The notes under the pieces: generated by a model
Databases searched by the model: none
Told to the model about the DNA's origin: nothing
The model's input: only the letters and a program-made list of their open reading frames with translations
Translations under genes and position numbers: made by a program
Part shown: positions 1 through 8,575 of the stretch, in pieces
How the letters are laid out: the number at the start of each line of letters is the position of its first letter
How positions within the stretch are numbered: position 1 is the first letter of the stretch
Assembly (NCBI RefSeq): GCF_000374525.1
Contig: NZ_KB894576.1
Coordinates: 170,131 to 234,130, forward strand
DNA length: 64,000 bases
Source of the DNA: Amorphus coralli DSM 19760
GTDB taxonomy: Bacteria; Pseudomonadota; Alphaproteobacteria; Rhizobiales; Amorphaceae
Reading direction: 5' to 3'

Positions 1-109
1 CGCGCTCGCGCAGCATCAGGCCGACGCGGCCCGGAGAGGAGCGTTCCTGATGCAGCACGATGAGGATCTCACCGGACGGTTCGGCCATCCTCGGCAGCGG
101 TATCGTCAT
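1..109 (-). CDS. Type 1 glutamine amidotransferase-like protein, N-terminal fragment (cut by window edge)
   Basis: Reading the minus strand from the ATG at 109 gives an N-terminus containing ILIVLHQERSSPGRVGLMLR. The pattern I-VLHQE-S-PGRVG-LR is how class I glutamine amidotransferases related to the GMP-synthase amidotransferase domain usually begin in alphaproteobacteria. Only about 36 residues are in the window, so neither the Cys nucleophile nor the His-Glu pair can be seen. A second in-frame ATG at 88 (MAEPSGEI) is an equally possible start, and the frame is open further upstream toward the preceding terB-like gene. It lies just downstream of that gene on the same strand and may be co-transcribed. 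Function beyond the family is unknown. Confidence 0.5.
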   Translation of the reverse strand, partial: MTIPLPRMAEPSGEILIVLHQERSSPGRVGLMLRER

Positions 110-180
110 CGGGTCATCGATCTCCAGCCAGCCGGCGTCCCAGGTCGGTCCCGCAGGGGACCGAACCCGCAGCACCAGCC

Positions 181-648
181 TCAGTCGGCATTCCTGTCCA
201 TGCGGGCTTCGACGCGCTTCTTGATTTCGATGCGCTCACGGGACGTGACGCCGAGAAGCTCGGCGACGCGCCAGACGGTGTTGTCCTCGAATTCCGAGAT
301 CCGGCCGTCGGCAAAACCCATTTCCCACATCATCTCGACGACCTGCTTGCGCCCGTCCTCGTCAAGGACACGTTTCAGGACGGAGGTGAAGCCGTACAGG
401 TCGACAGCTTCTTCGTCGCGCTGCTTTGCCAGCTTGACGAGAGCTTCGGTGTCGTCCGGCGTCAGATCATAGTGGTTGGTCAGGACTTCGCGCAACACGC
501 GGCGCTCGTCCTCCGTGATCTCGCCGTCGATGGCGACGAGATGCACCAGGAGTGCGGCCACGGCCACGCGGTGGTCGTCGGGGCCAAACGCGCGATCATC
601 GTGGTCGGCGTCGTCGAACTGGAGCCACTCGCGGATGGCCTTGAGCAT
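181..648 (-). CDS. TerB-family (tellurite resistance protein B-like) protein
   Basis: A 155-residue soluble, mostly helical, acidic protein. The repeated pattern ALLVHLVAIDGEITEDERRVL, with a second copy near residues 110-130 (MWEMGFADGRISEFE), is the two-EF-hand-like helical repeat of the TerB/TerB-N fold (PF05099 type), which binds metal through conserved acidic residues. Proteins of this length with only a TerB domain are common in alphaproteobacteria and usually stand alone; their role is not established, and no other ter genes are present here, so tellurite resistance should not be assumed. No signal peptide or membrane segment is visible. The downstream amidotransferase-like gene on the same strand could form an operon with it. 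Confidence 0.75.
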   Translation of the reverse strand: MLKAIREWLQFDDADHDDRAFGPDDHRVAVAALLVHLVAIDGEITEDERRVLREVLTNHYDLTPDDTEALVKLAKQRDEEAVDLYGFTSVLKRVLDEDGRKQVVEMMWEMGFADGRISEFEDNTVWRVAELLGVTSRERIEIKKRVEARMDRNAD

Positions 649-955
649 AAGGGGTCGTCCTTGCGTCTGGGCGCGCCGGCCGTAAGGAAGGCGATGGCCC
701 CGTCAAAAAGGGCCGGTGCAGGAACCGAGCCATCCTGAAGGAAACGTCGAGAACGGCTTCGCGATCCCTGCCAGCGTGGCCGTCATCCCCGGAGGTAGCG
801 TCGATCCATCCGGGCTGCAAGCGCGGGGCACGCGCGTTCACTTCGGATCGCGGCCGCGACACGGGCTGTTGAGCGGACTTCATTTCCCCGACGAGGGCTC
901 CGGCGGCACTCTGCCCGCGGCCCGGCAGACGGGGCCGAAACGGGGAGACTGAACC
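649..955. other. Intergenic region without a recognisable gene
   Basis: About 300 bases between the divergently oriented terB-like gene and the YHS-domain gene. I found no reading frame with family-like sequence or a convincing ribosome binding site. It should hold the promoters of both flanking genes; a GGGGAGACTGAACC Shine-Dalgarno context directly precedes the ATG at 956. No strong dyad or sigma-54 motif was seen. Confidence 0.5.
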
Positions 956-1483
956 ATGAGACCTTTGCGCTTGGCCGCTGTGGCCGCCTTTGCCATCGGG
1001 CTGTCAACGGCCGCCTGGGCTGGCGAGCAATATGTCGACAAGACCGGATTCGCGGCGTCGGGCTATGACGTGGTGGCCTATTTTGATCTGGAGCAGGCGC
1101 CCGTGGGCGAAAGGCAGCCGGCGGCTGTGCCCGGCCGCAAGGACATTACGGCGACCTACAACGGCGCCACCTTCGCCTTTTCCAGCGAGGCCAACCGGGA
1201 GAGGTTCGAGGCCGATCCGGCGAAGTATGCGCCGGCCTTCGACGGACACTGCGCCTACGGTGTCGCCAAGGGCGGCAAGGTGCCGGGCAATCCCGATCTC
1301 TGGCGCATCGTTGACGGCACCCTCTATCTGAACATCACGCCGAATGTCGTGACCTTCTGGGAGGAAGACATCCCCGGCAACATCCAGACGGCGGATACGA
1401 ACTGGAGCGGCATCGAGAACGAAGCGGCCTCGGAAAAGGCCGTGCCGAAGTTCGACACGTCGGCCGCGCCGGTCGGCGGATAG
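956..1483 (+). CDS. Exported YHS-domain protein
   Basis: 175 residues with a clear Sec signal peptide (basic MRPLRL, hydrophobic core, cleavage after AWA near residue 22). The mature protein carries the YHS-like motif: GYDVVAYFDLEQAPVGE, then the ITATYNGATFAFSSEANRERFEADPAKYAPAFDGHCAYGVAKG stretch around residues 60-105. This arrangement is typical of the periplasmic YHS-domain proteins of proteobacteria, thought to bind a metal or heme-like ligand, although no biochemical role is firmly assigned. The GGGGAGACTGAACC ribosome binding site supports this ATG. It ends one base before the convergent thioesterase gene. No neighbour points to a pathway. Confidence 0.75.
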   Translation: MRPLRLAAVAAFAIGLSTAAWAGEQYVDKTGFAASGYDVVAYFDLEQAPVGERQPAAVPGRKDITATYNGATFAFSSEANRERFEADPAKYAPAFDGHCAYGVAKGGKVPGNPDLWRIVDGTLYLNITPNVVTFWEEDIPGNIQTADTNWSGIENEAASEKAVPKFDTSAAPVGG

Positions 1484-1484
1484 A

Positions 1485-1943
1485 TCAGCCGGTGGTCAGA
1501 GCCGCCAGTGCGGCGCGCAGCGCCGGGGCCAGCGGCATCGGCCGTCGCGTCTCCCGGTCCACATAGACGTGAACGAAGAAGCCTTCCGCGGCGGCGCGCT
1601 CCTCGTCGTTGCGGAAGAGCCCCACGTCGTAACGCACCGACGATTTGCCGAGCCGCGCCACGCGCAGGCCGGCGGTGACCACGTCGGGAAACGCCATCTC
1701 AGCGAAGTAGCGACAGCCCGTCTCCACCACCAGTCCCACCTGCGTTCCGGAGCGGATGTCCAGGACGCCGGCCTCGATCAGCCAGCCGTTCACGGCTGTG
1801 TCGAACAGCGAATAGTGGACCACGTTGTTCATGTGTCCGTAGACGTCGTTGTCCATCCACCGGGTCCCGATGGTGCGGAACGCCCGGTAGTCACCGCGGT
1901 GCCCTGGCCCAGGCCTGGGCTTGTCGGTGGCCTCTTCTGACAT
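1485..1943 (-). CDS. Acyl-CoA thioesterase, hot-dog fold (4-hydroxybenzoyl-CoA thioesterase family)
   Basis: 152 residues from the ATG at 1943. RWMDNDVYGHMNNVVHYSLFDTA (about residues 28-50) is the signature of the YbgC/FadM/4-HBT thioesterase group: the Asp in D-D-YGHMNN is the catalytic residue. The remainder, ETGCRYFAEMAFPDVVTAGLRVARLGKSSVRY, is the usual long central helix and beta-sheet. It should hydrolyse a fatty or aromatic acyl-CoA in the cytoplasm; the substrate cannot be told. It follows the SulP gene on the same strand after a gap of about 120 bases, so it may be transcribed with it, though no functional link is obvious. Length fits the family (130-155). Confidence 0.8.
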   Translation of the reverse strand: MSEEATDKPRPGPGHRGDYRAFRTIGTRWMDNDVYGHMNNVVHYSLFDTAVNGWLIEAGVLDIRSGTQVGLVVETGCRYFAEMAFPDVVTAGLRVARLGKSSVRYDVGLFRNDEERAAAEGFFVHVYVDRETRRPMPLAPALRAALAALTTG

Positions 1944-2062
1944 CTGCGGGTCATCTCCGGGGAGGGCGGGTCTCGTCGGACCGGTCCCGCGAGTGTGGCC
2001 GATGAGGGCGGAAGCCGTCCAGACCGACTTGCGCCTCACACAGAGCCGTCCGGCTGCCTTGG

Positions 2063-3775
2063 TCAGGAACCCGCTATCGCGCTTCGTGCCTTCGACACGG
2101 CCATGGGCACGGACGGCTCGTAGGTGACGTCGGGCGGTCTGATCCCGTGGCCGAACAGCATGCGACGCGCCTCCCGCCGGGTGCCGGCAAGGCAGACCCG
2201 TACGCCGCGGCGGCGCGCCTTGGCGACCATGCCGGCGATGGTGTTTGCGGCGGTGGAATCGAGGAACGGGACGGCGGAAAAGTCGATGACCAGGGCGCGG
2301 TGGGTGTCGGCGATCCGATCCAGCACCGAACCGATGGACGCGGCCGCCCCGAAGAAGAACGCCCCGTTGATCCGGTACACCACCACTTCGGGATCGGCGC
2401 CGCCTTCCGCATAGGCCATCCGTTCGCCGCTCTCGTCGGCCTGGTCTTCCGCAACGAAGGGCTGCGCGGTCTCGATGGCCGTGGTCTTCGACATGCGGTG
2501 GATGAACAGCACCGAGCCGATGGCGAAACCGACCACGATGCCCTCCGTCAGATCGCGGAAGATGGTCAGCAGGAAGGTTGCCAGGAGCACCACGGCGTCG
2601 CCGCGCGAAACGCGCAGAAGCGTCGCAAAGGCGTGCTTCTCGATCATGTTCCAGGCGACCACGGCGAGCACGCCGGCGAGGCTGGCCAGCGGGATGTAGC
2701 TCGCCAGCGGCGCTGCGACGAGAATGAACAGGAGCAGGAATGCTGAGTGCAGGATGCCGGCCATCGGTCCGTGCGCCCCGGAGCGCACGTTGGTGGCGGT
2801 GCGCGCGATGGTGCCGGTGACGCAGATGCCGCCGAACAGACCAGACGCGACGTTGGCGATGCCCTGGGCGACGAGCTCGCAATTGGAGCGGTGGCGCCGG
2901 CCGGTCATGCCATCGGCAACAACCGCCGACAGCAGCGATTCGATGGAACCGAGAAGGGCGAAGGCGATGGCGCTGGGCAGAACGGCAGCCATTTTTTCTG
3001 CCGTGACGTCCGGCAGCGACGGTGCCGGCAGCGCGCTCGGGATGCCACCGAACTCGGTGCCGACCGTCGCGACAGGAAGGCCCGCCAGTGCAGCCGCCAA
3101 CGTGGCTCCCGTCACCGCGATCAGCAGGCCGGGCCAGTGGGGCCGCAGCCGTTTGAGGACGACGATCACGGCGATCGTGGCCAGCGCGAGCCCGACGGTG
3201 GCTGGATCGGCTGTTGGTGCGGCAGCCCACAGGACGGGGATCTTGTCGAGGAGCGGGCCGGGTTCGGCGCCGGCGAGCGTCAGCCCGAACAGGTCTTTGA
3301 GCTGGCTGGCGAAGATGATCACGGCGATGCCGGCGGTGAAGCCGACGGTGACCGGATAGGGAATGAACTTGATGTAGGTGCCGAGGCGCAGGAGGCCGAT
3401 GGTCGCCAGGATGAGCCCCGACAGGATCGTCGCGAGGAACAGGCCCTCGATGCCGTGCGCTTGCACGGTCGCCGCCACCAGCACGATGAACGCTCCGGCC
3501 GGCCCGCCGATCTGGAAGCGGCTGCCGCCGAGCAGCGAGACGAAGAAGCCGCCGACAATGGCCGTGTAGAGGCCCTGGGCGGGCGTGGCGCCCGAGGCGA
3601 TGGCGATCGCCATGGACAGCGGCAGGGCGACGATGGCAACCGTCAGCCCGGCGACCGCGTCGGCCCGCAGCTGGGGAAGGCCGTAGCCTTCCCGCAGGAC
3701 GGTCACGAGCTTTGGGGTGAACAGCTCGGCGAAACTTGGTCCTGCCGGCTGTGCGGTGATGGTGGCCATGATCAC
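2063..3775 (-). CDS. SulP-family inorganic anion transporter with STAS domain
   Basis: 570 residues. An N-terminal cytoplasmic segment (LREGYGLPQLRADAVAGLTVAIVALPLSMA, about 25-60) is the SLC26/SulP entry motif; about 10-12 hydrophobic segments follow to residue 410; the C-terminal part from about 430 is a STAS domain (VVYRINGAFFFGAA...ALVIDFSAVPFLDSTAANTI). SulP proteins import sulfate, bicarbonate or other anions in symport with Na+ or H+. Substrate cannot be read from sequence. Its start codon overlaps the stop of the small XRE regulator upstream (ATGA-type overlap at 3772-3775), so the two are translationally coupled; such regulator-SulP pairs recur in alphaproteobacteria. Confidence 0.88.
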   Translation of the reverse strand: MIMATITAQPAGPSFAELFTPKLVTVLREGYGLPQLRADAVAGLTVAIVALPLSMAIAIASGATPAQGLYTAIVGGFFVSLLGGSRFQIGGPAGAFIVLVAATVQAHGIEGLFLATILSGLILATIGLLRLGTYIKFIPYPVTVGFTAGIAVIIFASQLKDLFGLTLAGAEPGPLLDKIPVLWAAAPTADPATVGLALATIAVIVVLKRLRPHWPGLLIAVTGATLAAALAGLPVATVGTEFGGIPSALPAPSLPDVTAEKMAAVLPSAIAFALLGSIESLLSAVVADGMTGRRHRSNCELVAQGIANVASGLFGGICVTGTIARTATNVRSGAHGPMAGILHSAFLLLFILVAAPLASYIPLASLAGVLAVVAWNMIEKHAFATLLRVSRGDAVVLLATFLLTIFRDLTEGIVVGFAIGSVLFIHRMSKTTAIETAQPFVAEDQADESGERMAYAEGGADPEVVVYRINGAFFFGAAASIGSVLDRIADTHRALVIDFSAVPFLDSTAANTIAGMVAKARRRGVRVCLAGTRREARRMLFGHGIRPPDVTYEPSVPMAVSKARSAIAGS

Positions 3776-4038
3776 CCCTGGCGCGGTGGAGCCGGCTCCT
3801 TGAGGCGGACGCCGCGTCCACCGGCGGAGCTGGTCGCGTTGTCGCCGATCAGGTCGATGCCGAGCGCGTCCAGCGCTTCCACGACCCGGGTCAGGCTTTC
3901 CACCACGCCGCGCACGTTGCCCTGGCTCGCTTCCATGCGCTGGATGGTCGGAAGCGACACGCCAGCCTTCTCGGCCAGGGCCTTCTGGTCGATGCCGAGC
4001 AGGGCCCGGGCGGCGCGAAGCTGGGCTGATGTGATCAC
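3772..4038 (-). CDS. XRE/Cro-CI family transcriptional regulator coupled to SulP
   Basis: 88 residues, read from a GTG at 4038. The first 65 residues form a Cro/CI helix-turn-helix (TSAQLRAARALLGIDQKALAEKAGVSLPTIQRMEASQG), followed by a conserved extension (VVEALDALGIDLIGDN) and a short basic/proline tail. Single-domain XRE proteins like this usually repress their own operon. The stop overlaps the ATG of the SulP gene, so the regulator and the transporter are made together. Two palindromes just upstream (4071-4103) are good operator candidates. No sensory domain is present, so any effector would have to act elsewhere on this small protein. Confidence 0.82.
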   Translation of the reverse strand: MITSAQLRAARALLGIDQKALAEKAGVSLPTIQRMEASQGNVRGVVESLTRVVEALDALGIDLIGDNATSSAGGRGVRLKEPAPPRQG

Positions 4039-4070
4039 GGAGGGCAGCCTCTCACATATCTGAAAGGCTA

Positions 4071-4103
4071 CTCTATCTAGCTAGAGTGATGTTTCAAACA
4101 TCA
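4071..4103 (-). promoter_or_regulatory. Twin palindromes upstream of the XRE-SulP operon (candidate operators)
   Basis: TGATGTTT at 4087-4094 and AAACATCA at 4096-4103 form a perfect 8-bp inverted repeat around one central base. Directly adjacent, CTCTA at 4071-4075 and TAGAG at 4082-4086 form a second inverted repeat with CTAGCTAG at its centre. They lie 33-65 bases upstream of the GTG start of the XRE gene. Small dimeric XRE repressors bind dyads of this size, so autoregulation is the simplest reading; this is inference. Confidence 0.5.
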
Positions 4104-4195
4104 GTTATGACGGTTTTGATGCGGCATGCAGTCGCAGAGACTGCGCGCTCGGGTTGGCTGCACCTCGATCGCGAAGGCCCAGGTGGGCGCCCTGT

Positions 4196-4891
4196 TCACA
4201 CGCTCATGTTGGCGCGGATGCGGTCCTCGTCCATGTCGGCGCGGTTGCCGGCCATGACGATCTCGCCGCGCTCCATCACCGCGAAGGTGTCGGCGAGGTC
4301 GCGGGCGAACTCGAAATACTGTTCCACCAGCAGGATCGCCATGTCGCCGCGCTTCCTGAGATACTCGATGGCGTGGCCGATCTGGATGATGATCGAGGGC
4401 TGGATGCCTTCCGTCGGCTCGTCGAGGAGGAGAAGTTTCGGCCGGCGCACCATGGCGCGGCCGATGGCGAGCTGCTGCTGCTGGCCGCCGGAGAGGTCGC
4501 CGCCGCGCCGGCCCAGCATCTGCTTCAGGATCGGGAACAGCTCGAACACGTCGTCGGGAATGGTGCGTTCCGAGGACGGCAGGCCGGCGAACCCAGTCTG
4601 CAGGTTTTCGCCGACGGTCAGCAGCGGAAAGATCTCGCGGCCCTGGGGCACCATGGCGAGGCCCTTGCGGGCGCGGTCGTAAGGCGGGCTGGAGCCGAGC
4701 GGCTTGCCGTCCCAGACGATGGCGCCGCCGGAGATGGCGTGCTGTCCCATGATGGCGCGCAACAGCGAGGTCTTGCCGACGCCGTTGCGGCCCATCAGGC
4801 AGGTGACCTGGCCCGGCTGGCAGGCGAGGCTGACGCCGCGGAGCGCGTGGGCGGCGCCGTAGTGGAGGTGAACGTCCTGAACTTCCAGCAT
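4196..4891 (-). CDS. urtE: Urea ABC transporter ATP-binding subunit UrtE
   Basis: 231 residues. ABC ATPase of the LivF/UrtE type: Walker A GRNGVGKT (34-41), Q-loop near VPQGREIFP, signature LSGGQQQQLAIGRA (about 133-146), Walker B LLLLDEPTEG (about 153-162) and H/switch region LLVEQYFEFA. LSGGQQQQ, rather than the LSGGEQQ or LSGGQQQM seen in amino-acid homologues, and TEGIQPSIIIQI are typical of UrtE. It is the last gene of the urtABCDE operon; its ATG at 4891 lies just before the urtD stop region, with two bases between. It energises urea uptake through the UrtBC channel together with UrtD. Confidence 0.92.
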   Translation of the reverse strand: MLEVQDVHLHYGAAHALRGVSLACQPGQVTCLMGRNGVGKTSLLRAIMGQHAISGGAIVWDGKPLGSSPPYDRARKGLAMVPQGREIFPLLTVGENLQTGFAGLPSSERTIPDDVFELFPILKQMLGRRGGDLSGGQQQQLAIGRAMVRRPKLLLLDEPTEGIQPSIIIQIGHAIEYLRKRGDMAILLVEQYFEFARDLADTFAVMERGEIVMAGNRADMDEDRIRANMSV

Positions 4892-4893
4892 GA

Positions 4894-5640
4894 TCAGCGC
4901 CCCAGATAGACGTCGATGACGCGCTTGTCGGCGCTGACGTGGTCGAGGGCGCCCTCGGCCAGCACCGAGCCCTCGTGCAGCACCGTCACCTTCACGTCGA
5001 GATCGCGGACGAACGCCATGTCGTGCTCGACGACGATGACAGTGTGGCTCTTCGCGATATCGACAAGGAGCTTGGCTGTCTCGGCGGTTTCCGAATCCGT
5101 CATGCCCGCCACCGGTTCGTCCACCAGCAGCAGGCGCGGGTCCTGGGCCAGCAGCATGCCGATCTCCAGCCACTGCTTCTGGCCGTGCGAGAGGTTGGCC
5201 GCGGTCTCCTTCTGCAGGTGACCGAGCCGGATGGTGTCCAGCACCTCGTCGATGCGGGCGTTCTGCTCGCGATCGAGCCGGGCCAGCAAAAGGTGGAAAG
5301 GTGATCGGCTTTCCTTGAGCGCCAGCGCGATGTTGGTGCGCACGGTGTGTTTCTCGAACACGGTGGGCTTCTGAAATTTGCGACCGATGCCCCGGTTGGC
5401 GATGGCCGCCTCGTCGAGCTCGGTCAGGTCGACGGAGCCGTCGAACAGGATGGTGCCTTCATCGGGCCGGGTCTTGCCGGTGATGCAGTCCATCATCGTG
5501 GTCTTGCCGGCTCCGTTCGGTCCGATGATGGCCCGCATCTCGCCCTGCTCCAGAACCATGGACAGATTGTTGAGGGCCTTGAAGCCATCGAACGAAACGC
5601 TGACGCCGTCGAGATAGAGAAGCGAGGAGGTCATGCTCAT
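4894..5640 (-). CDS. urtD: Urea ABC transporter ATP-binding subunit UrtD
   Basis: 248 residues. LivG-type ABC ATPase: Walker A GPNGAGKTT (about 39-47), signature NLSHGQKQWLEIGMLL, in which SHGQ replaces the canonical SGGQ as is usual in UrtD, Walker B LLLVDEPVAGM, and H-loop VVEHDMAFVRDL. The GMTDSETAETAKLL stretch is also characteristic of UrtD. The ATG at 5640 overlaps the urtC stop (ATGA), showing translational coupling. Together with UrtE it hydrolyses ATP for urea import. Confidence 0.93.
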   Translation of the reverse strand: MSMTSSLLYLDGVSVSFDGFKALNNLSMVLEQGEMRAIIGPNGAGKTTMMDCITGKTRPDEGTILFDGSVDLTELDEAAIANRGIGRKFQKPTVFEKHTVRTNIALALKESRSPFHLLLARLDREQNARIDEVLDTIRLGHLQKETAANLSHGQKQWLEIGMLLAQDPRLLLVDEPVAGMTDSETAETAKLLVDIAKSHTVIVVEHDMAFVRDLDVKVTVLHEGSVLAEGALDHVSADKRVIDVYLGR

Positions 5641-6839
5641 TGCGCGGCTCCCTGGCCGGCGGTTGCCGCATCGTCCGGCTCGATGCCGGCTTCCCGCCTG
5701 GCGGACGCGCGCGCCGCGCTCTCGCTCTGCTCCGCCGCGAGACGACGCTGCCGCCGGCGGTCGATCATCCCGAAGAAGGGGCCCATGATGCCCCGCGGCA
5801 GGAAGATGGTGACGACGACGAAGAGCGCGCCAAGGACAAACAGCCAGAGCTCCGGAAACGCGCCGGTGAAATAGGTCTTGCCGAAATTGACCAGAACCGC
5901 GCCGACGATGGATCCCACCAGCGTGCCGCGGCCGCCGACGGCCACCCAGATCACCGCCTCGATGGAGTTGCCCGGCGCGAACTCGCTGGGATTGATGATG
6001 CCGACCTGCGGCACGTAGAGCGCGCCCGCCACGCCGGCCATCGCCGCCGACACCGTCCAGACGATGAGCTTGTAGTGCTCCACCCGGTAGCCGATGAAGC
6101 GGGCGCGTGCTTCCGCGTCGCGTACCGCCACCAGCGCCTGTCCGAAGCGCGAGCGCACCATCCAGATGCACAGGAGAAGCCCCAGCGAAACGGCCAGCGC
6201 AGTGGCGAAGAACAACGCGGCCCGCGTCTCCGCACTCTGGATATTGAAGCCGAGGATGTCCTTGAAGTCGGTCAGGCCGTTGTTGCCGCCGAAGCCCATC
6301 TCGTTGCGGAAGAAGGCCAGCATCAGCGCGAAGGTCATCGCCTGGGTGATGATGGAGAGATAGACGCCGGTGACCCGGGACCGGAATGCGAGCCAGCCGA
6401 ACACGAAGGCGAGCAGGCCGGGAACCAGGATCACCATCGCCGCGGCGAACCAGAAACTGTCGAAGCCCAGCCAGTACCAGGGCAGGCTGTCCCAGTTCAG
6501 GAACACCATGAAGTCGGGCAGCAGCGGGTTGGCGTAGACGCCGCGGTCGCCGATCTGGCGCATCAGGTACATGCCCATGGCGTAGCCGCCGAGCGCGAAG
6601 AAGGCGCCGTGGCCGAGCGTGAGGATCCCGCCGAAACCCCAGACGAGGTCGATGGACAGCGCCAGAAGCGCGAACGCCAGGTACTTCCCCATCAGGCTCA
6701 TGACGTAGGTGGGGACATGCCAGGCGTGGTCGGCCGGCAGGCCCAGGTTCAGGTAGATCACCACGAGCGAGCCGACCAGCAGGATGGCGATCGCGCCGAC
6801 GGCGAAGCGCGTCAGGAGTGTGGGGGAGATTGTGGTCAT
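5637..6839 (-). CDS. urtC: Urea ABC transporter permease UrtC
   Basis: 400 residues with about nine membrane segments. LALSIDLVWGFGGILTLGHGAFFALGGYAMGMYLMRQIG (about 57-95) is the LivM/UrtC signature, and RARFIGYRVEHYKLIVWTVSAAMAGVAGALYVPQVGIINP (about 270-310) is the conserved EAA-like coupling region. YGNPLLPDFMVFLNWDSLPWYW-like sequence in the periplasmic loop is typical of UrtC rather than LivM. A C-terminal charged tail (RRRQRRLAAEQSESAARASARR) is longer than in most homologues. Start chosen at 6839, where the ATG overlaps the urtB stop by one base (TGATG). Confidence 0.93.
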   Translation of the reverse strand: MTTISPTLLTRFAVGAIAILLVGSLVVIYLNLGLPADHAWHVPTYVMSLMGKYLAFALLALSIDLVWGFGGILTLGHGAFFALGGYAMGMYLMRQIGDRGVYANPLLPDFMVFLNWDSLPWYWLGFDSFWFAAAMVILVPGLLAFVFGWLAFRSRVTGVYLSIITQAMTFALMLAFFRNEMGFGGNNGLTDFKDILGFNIQSAETRAALFFATALAVSLGLLLCIWMVRSRFGQALVAVRDAEARARFIGYRVEHYKLIVWTVSAAMAGVAGALYVPQVGIINPSEFAPGNSIEAVIWVAVGGRGTLVGSIVGAVLVNFGKTYFTGAFPELWLFVLGALFVVVTIFLPRGIMGPFFGMIDRRRQRRLAAEQSESAARASARREAGIEPDDAATAGQGAAQ

Positions 6840-8500
6840 CAACCCTCCGCCGCGCGGCCCTTTTGCGGGAAGAGCCCGCGCGGCCGTTTCTGGATGAACA
6901 GGATGATCAGGACGAGAACCAGGATCTTGCCGAGCACGGCGCCGGCATAGGGCTCCAGGAACTTGTTGAGGATGCCGAGCGACAGCGCCCCGACAAAGGT
7001 GCCCCACAGATTGCCGACACCGCCGAACACCACGACCAGGAACGAGTCGATGATGTAGCCCTGGCCGAGGTTCGGGGAGACGTTGTCGATCTGGGATAGC
7101 GCGACACCGGCGATGCCGGCCACGCCGGAGCCCAGCCCGAAGGTCAGCGCGTCGGTCCATGGCGTGCGGATGCCCATGGTCGAGGCCATCCGCCGGTTCT
7201 GGGTGACAGCCCGGATCTGCAGGCCGAAAGCGGTGCGCTGCAGGAGCAGCACCAGCAGGCCGAAGACGATCAGCGAGAAGATCACGATCGACAGCCGCGA
7301 GTAGGTGATCGACATGCCGCCCAGCTGGAAGGCGCCGGACATCCAGTCCGGATTGCCGACCTCGCGGTTGGAGGCGCCGAAGAGGACGCGGACCGCCTGC
7401 TGCAGAATCAGCGAAATGCCCCAGGTGGCCAAGAGCGTCTCCAGCGGCCGTCCGTAGAGCCAGCGGATCACCGAACGCTCGATCAGGATGCCGATCAGGC
7501 CGGAGACGCAGAAGGCCAGTGGCAGGGCGATGGCCAGTGAGGCCTCGAACAACCCGGGATAGTGGATGCGGATCGTCTCCTGCACGACGAAGGTCGTGTA
7601 GGCGCCCAGCATCACCATCTCGCCGTGGGCCATGTTGATGACGCCCATCACGCCGAAGGTGATGGCGAGCCCGATTGCCGCGAGCAGCAGCACAGAGCCC
7701 AGCGAGATGCCGAACCAGACATTCTGGGCCACTTCCCAGAAGGCGAGCTGGCGCTCGACACCGGCGATCAGCCGGTTGGCGCGCTCGGAAAGCTCCGGAT
7801 CGGATGCGGCCAGGGTGAGCAGCTGAAGCGCTTGCCGATCTCCCAGCGCGGCCACCGTTTCCATGGCTGCGCGCTTGTCTTCGAGGGAGGCGTCGGAGCG
7901 CAGGAGGGAGGCGGCGAGCGCGCGCTCCATGGTCTGCCGCACGCTGGCGTCGGTCTCTTCGGCGAGGGCCGCGCGCAGCGGCTCGATGTTGTCGGCGGAG
8001 GCCGCGGCCAGCATCTCGCGTGCGGCCGTCTGCCGGATGGCCGGGTCGTCGGCGCGCAAGGTCATTCCCGCAACGACCTCGTCCACCAGGTTGCGCAGAT
8101 TGTTGTTGATCGAGATGCGCCGGGTGTCGCGCCGGCGGAGCTCGCCGAGCACTTCGCCGGTCAGCGGGTCGATGGCGACGGTCTCGCCGCCGCGTTTTTC
8201 AACGCGCACGATCCGGTCGTCGGACTTCCGGACTTCGAGGTTGCCTGCCCGAAACGACTGAAGCAGGGCCGCGGCGGCCGGGTTGCCGGTGGCTGCGATG
8301 GCACGGATGCCTTCGGCGGTCTTGTCGAAGTCGCGGCCATTGTTGAGGCCAGACAGGAGGGGCCGGAGGTCCTCGGCGCCATGCTCCGATTGGGCGTGAA
8401 CCGCGGCGGGAGCGAGAAGGAATAGGACGAGCGCGAGACACGCGAGCGCTGCGAGAAAGGCTCGCGACCGGTTGGGTGCATCCGGCGGGCGGACCGACAT
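6839..8500 (-). CDS. urtB: Urea ABC transporter permease UrtB
   Basis: 553 residues. A signal peptide (to about residue 36, VHAQ) is followed by an exported, alpha-helical domain of roughly 200 residues (repeated LRPLLSGL..., DDPAIRQTAAREMLAAA), then a LivH-type permease of about 300 residues starting near QNVWFGISLGSVLLLAAIGLAITFGVMGVINMAHGEMVMLGAY. The exported N-terminal extension distinguishes UrtB from amino-acid LivH. The permease part ends in IQKRPRGLFPQKGRAAEG, the normal end of this family. Forms the channel with UrtC. It follows urtA after 120 bases containing a strong hairpin. Confidence 0.93.
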   Translation of the reverse strand: MSVRPPDAPNRSRAFLAALACLALVLFLLAPAAVHAQSEHGAEDLRPLLSGLNNGRDFDKTAEGIRAIAATGNPAAAALLQSFRAGNLEVRKSDDRIVRVEKRGGETVAIDPLTGEVLGELRRRDTRRISINNNLRNLVDEVVAGMTLRADDPAIRQTAAREMLAAASADNIEPLRAALAEETDASVRQTMERALAASLLRSDASLEDKRAAMETVAALGDRQALQLLTLAASDPELSERANRLIAGVERQLAFWEVAQNVWFGISLGSVLLLAAIGLAITFGVMGVINMAHGEMVMLGAYTTFVVQETIRIHYPGLFEASLAIALPLAFCVSGLIGILIERSVIRWLYGRPLETLLATWGISLILQQAVRVLFGASNREVGNPDWMSGAFQLGGMSITYSRLSIVIFSLIVFGLLVLLLQRTAFGLQIRAVTQNRRMASTMGIRTPWTDALTFGLGSGVAGIAGVALSQIDNVSPNLGQGYIIDSFLVVVFGGVGNLWGTFVGALSLGILNKFLEPYAGAVLGKILVLVLIILFIQKRPRGLFPQKGRAAEG

Positions 8501-8575
8501 GGCGTTTCCGTGGGCTGGGTTGCTGTTGGCCGGAAGCGGCGCCGGCGGGCGGCTGTGCGGGGCCGCGGCGAAGAC

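Noticed and set aside
1485..3821. A single 778-codon minus-strand frame
   Set aside because: Its last part is the thioesterase, but the rest is an Arg/His/Pro-rich shadow of the SulP gene in another frame; the thioesterase has its own ATG at 1943.
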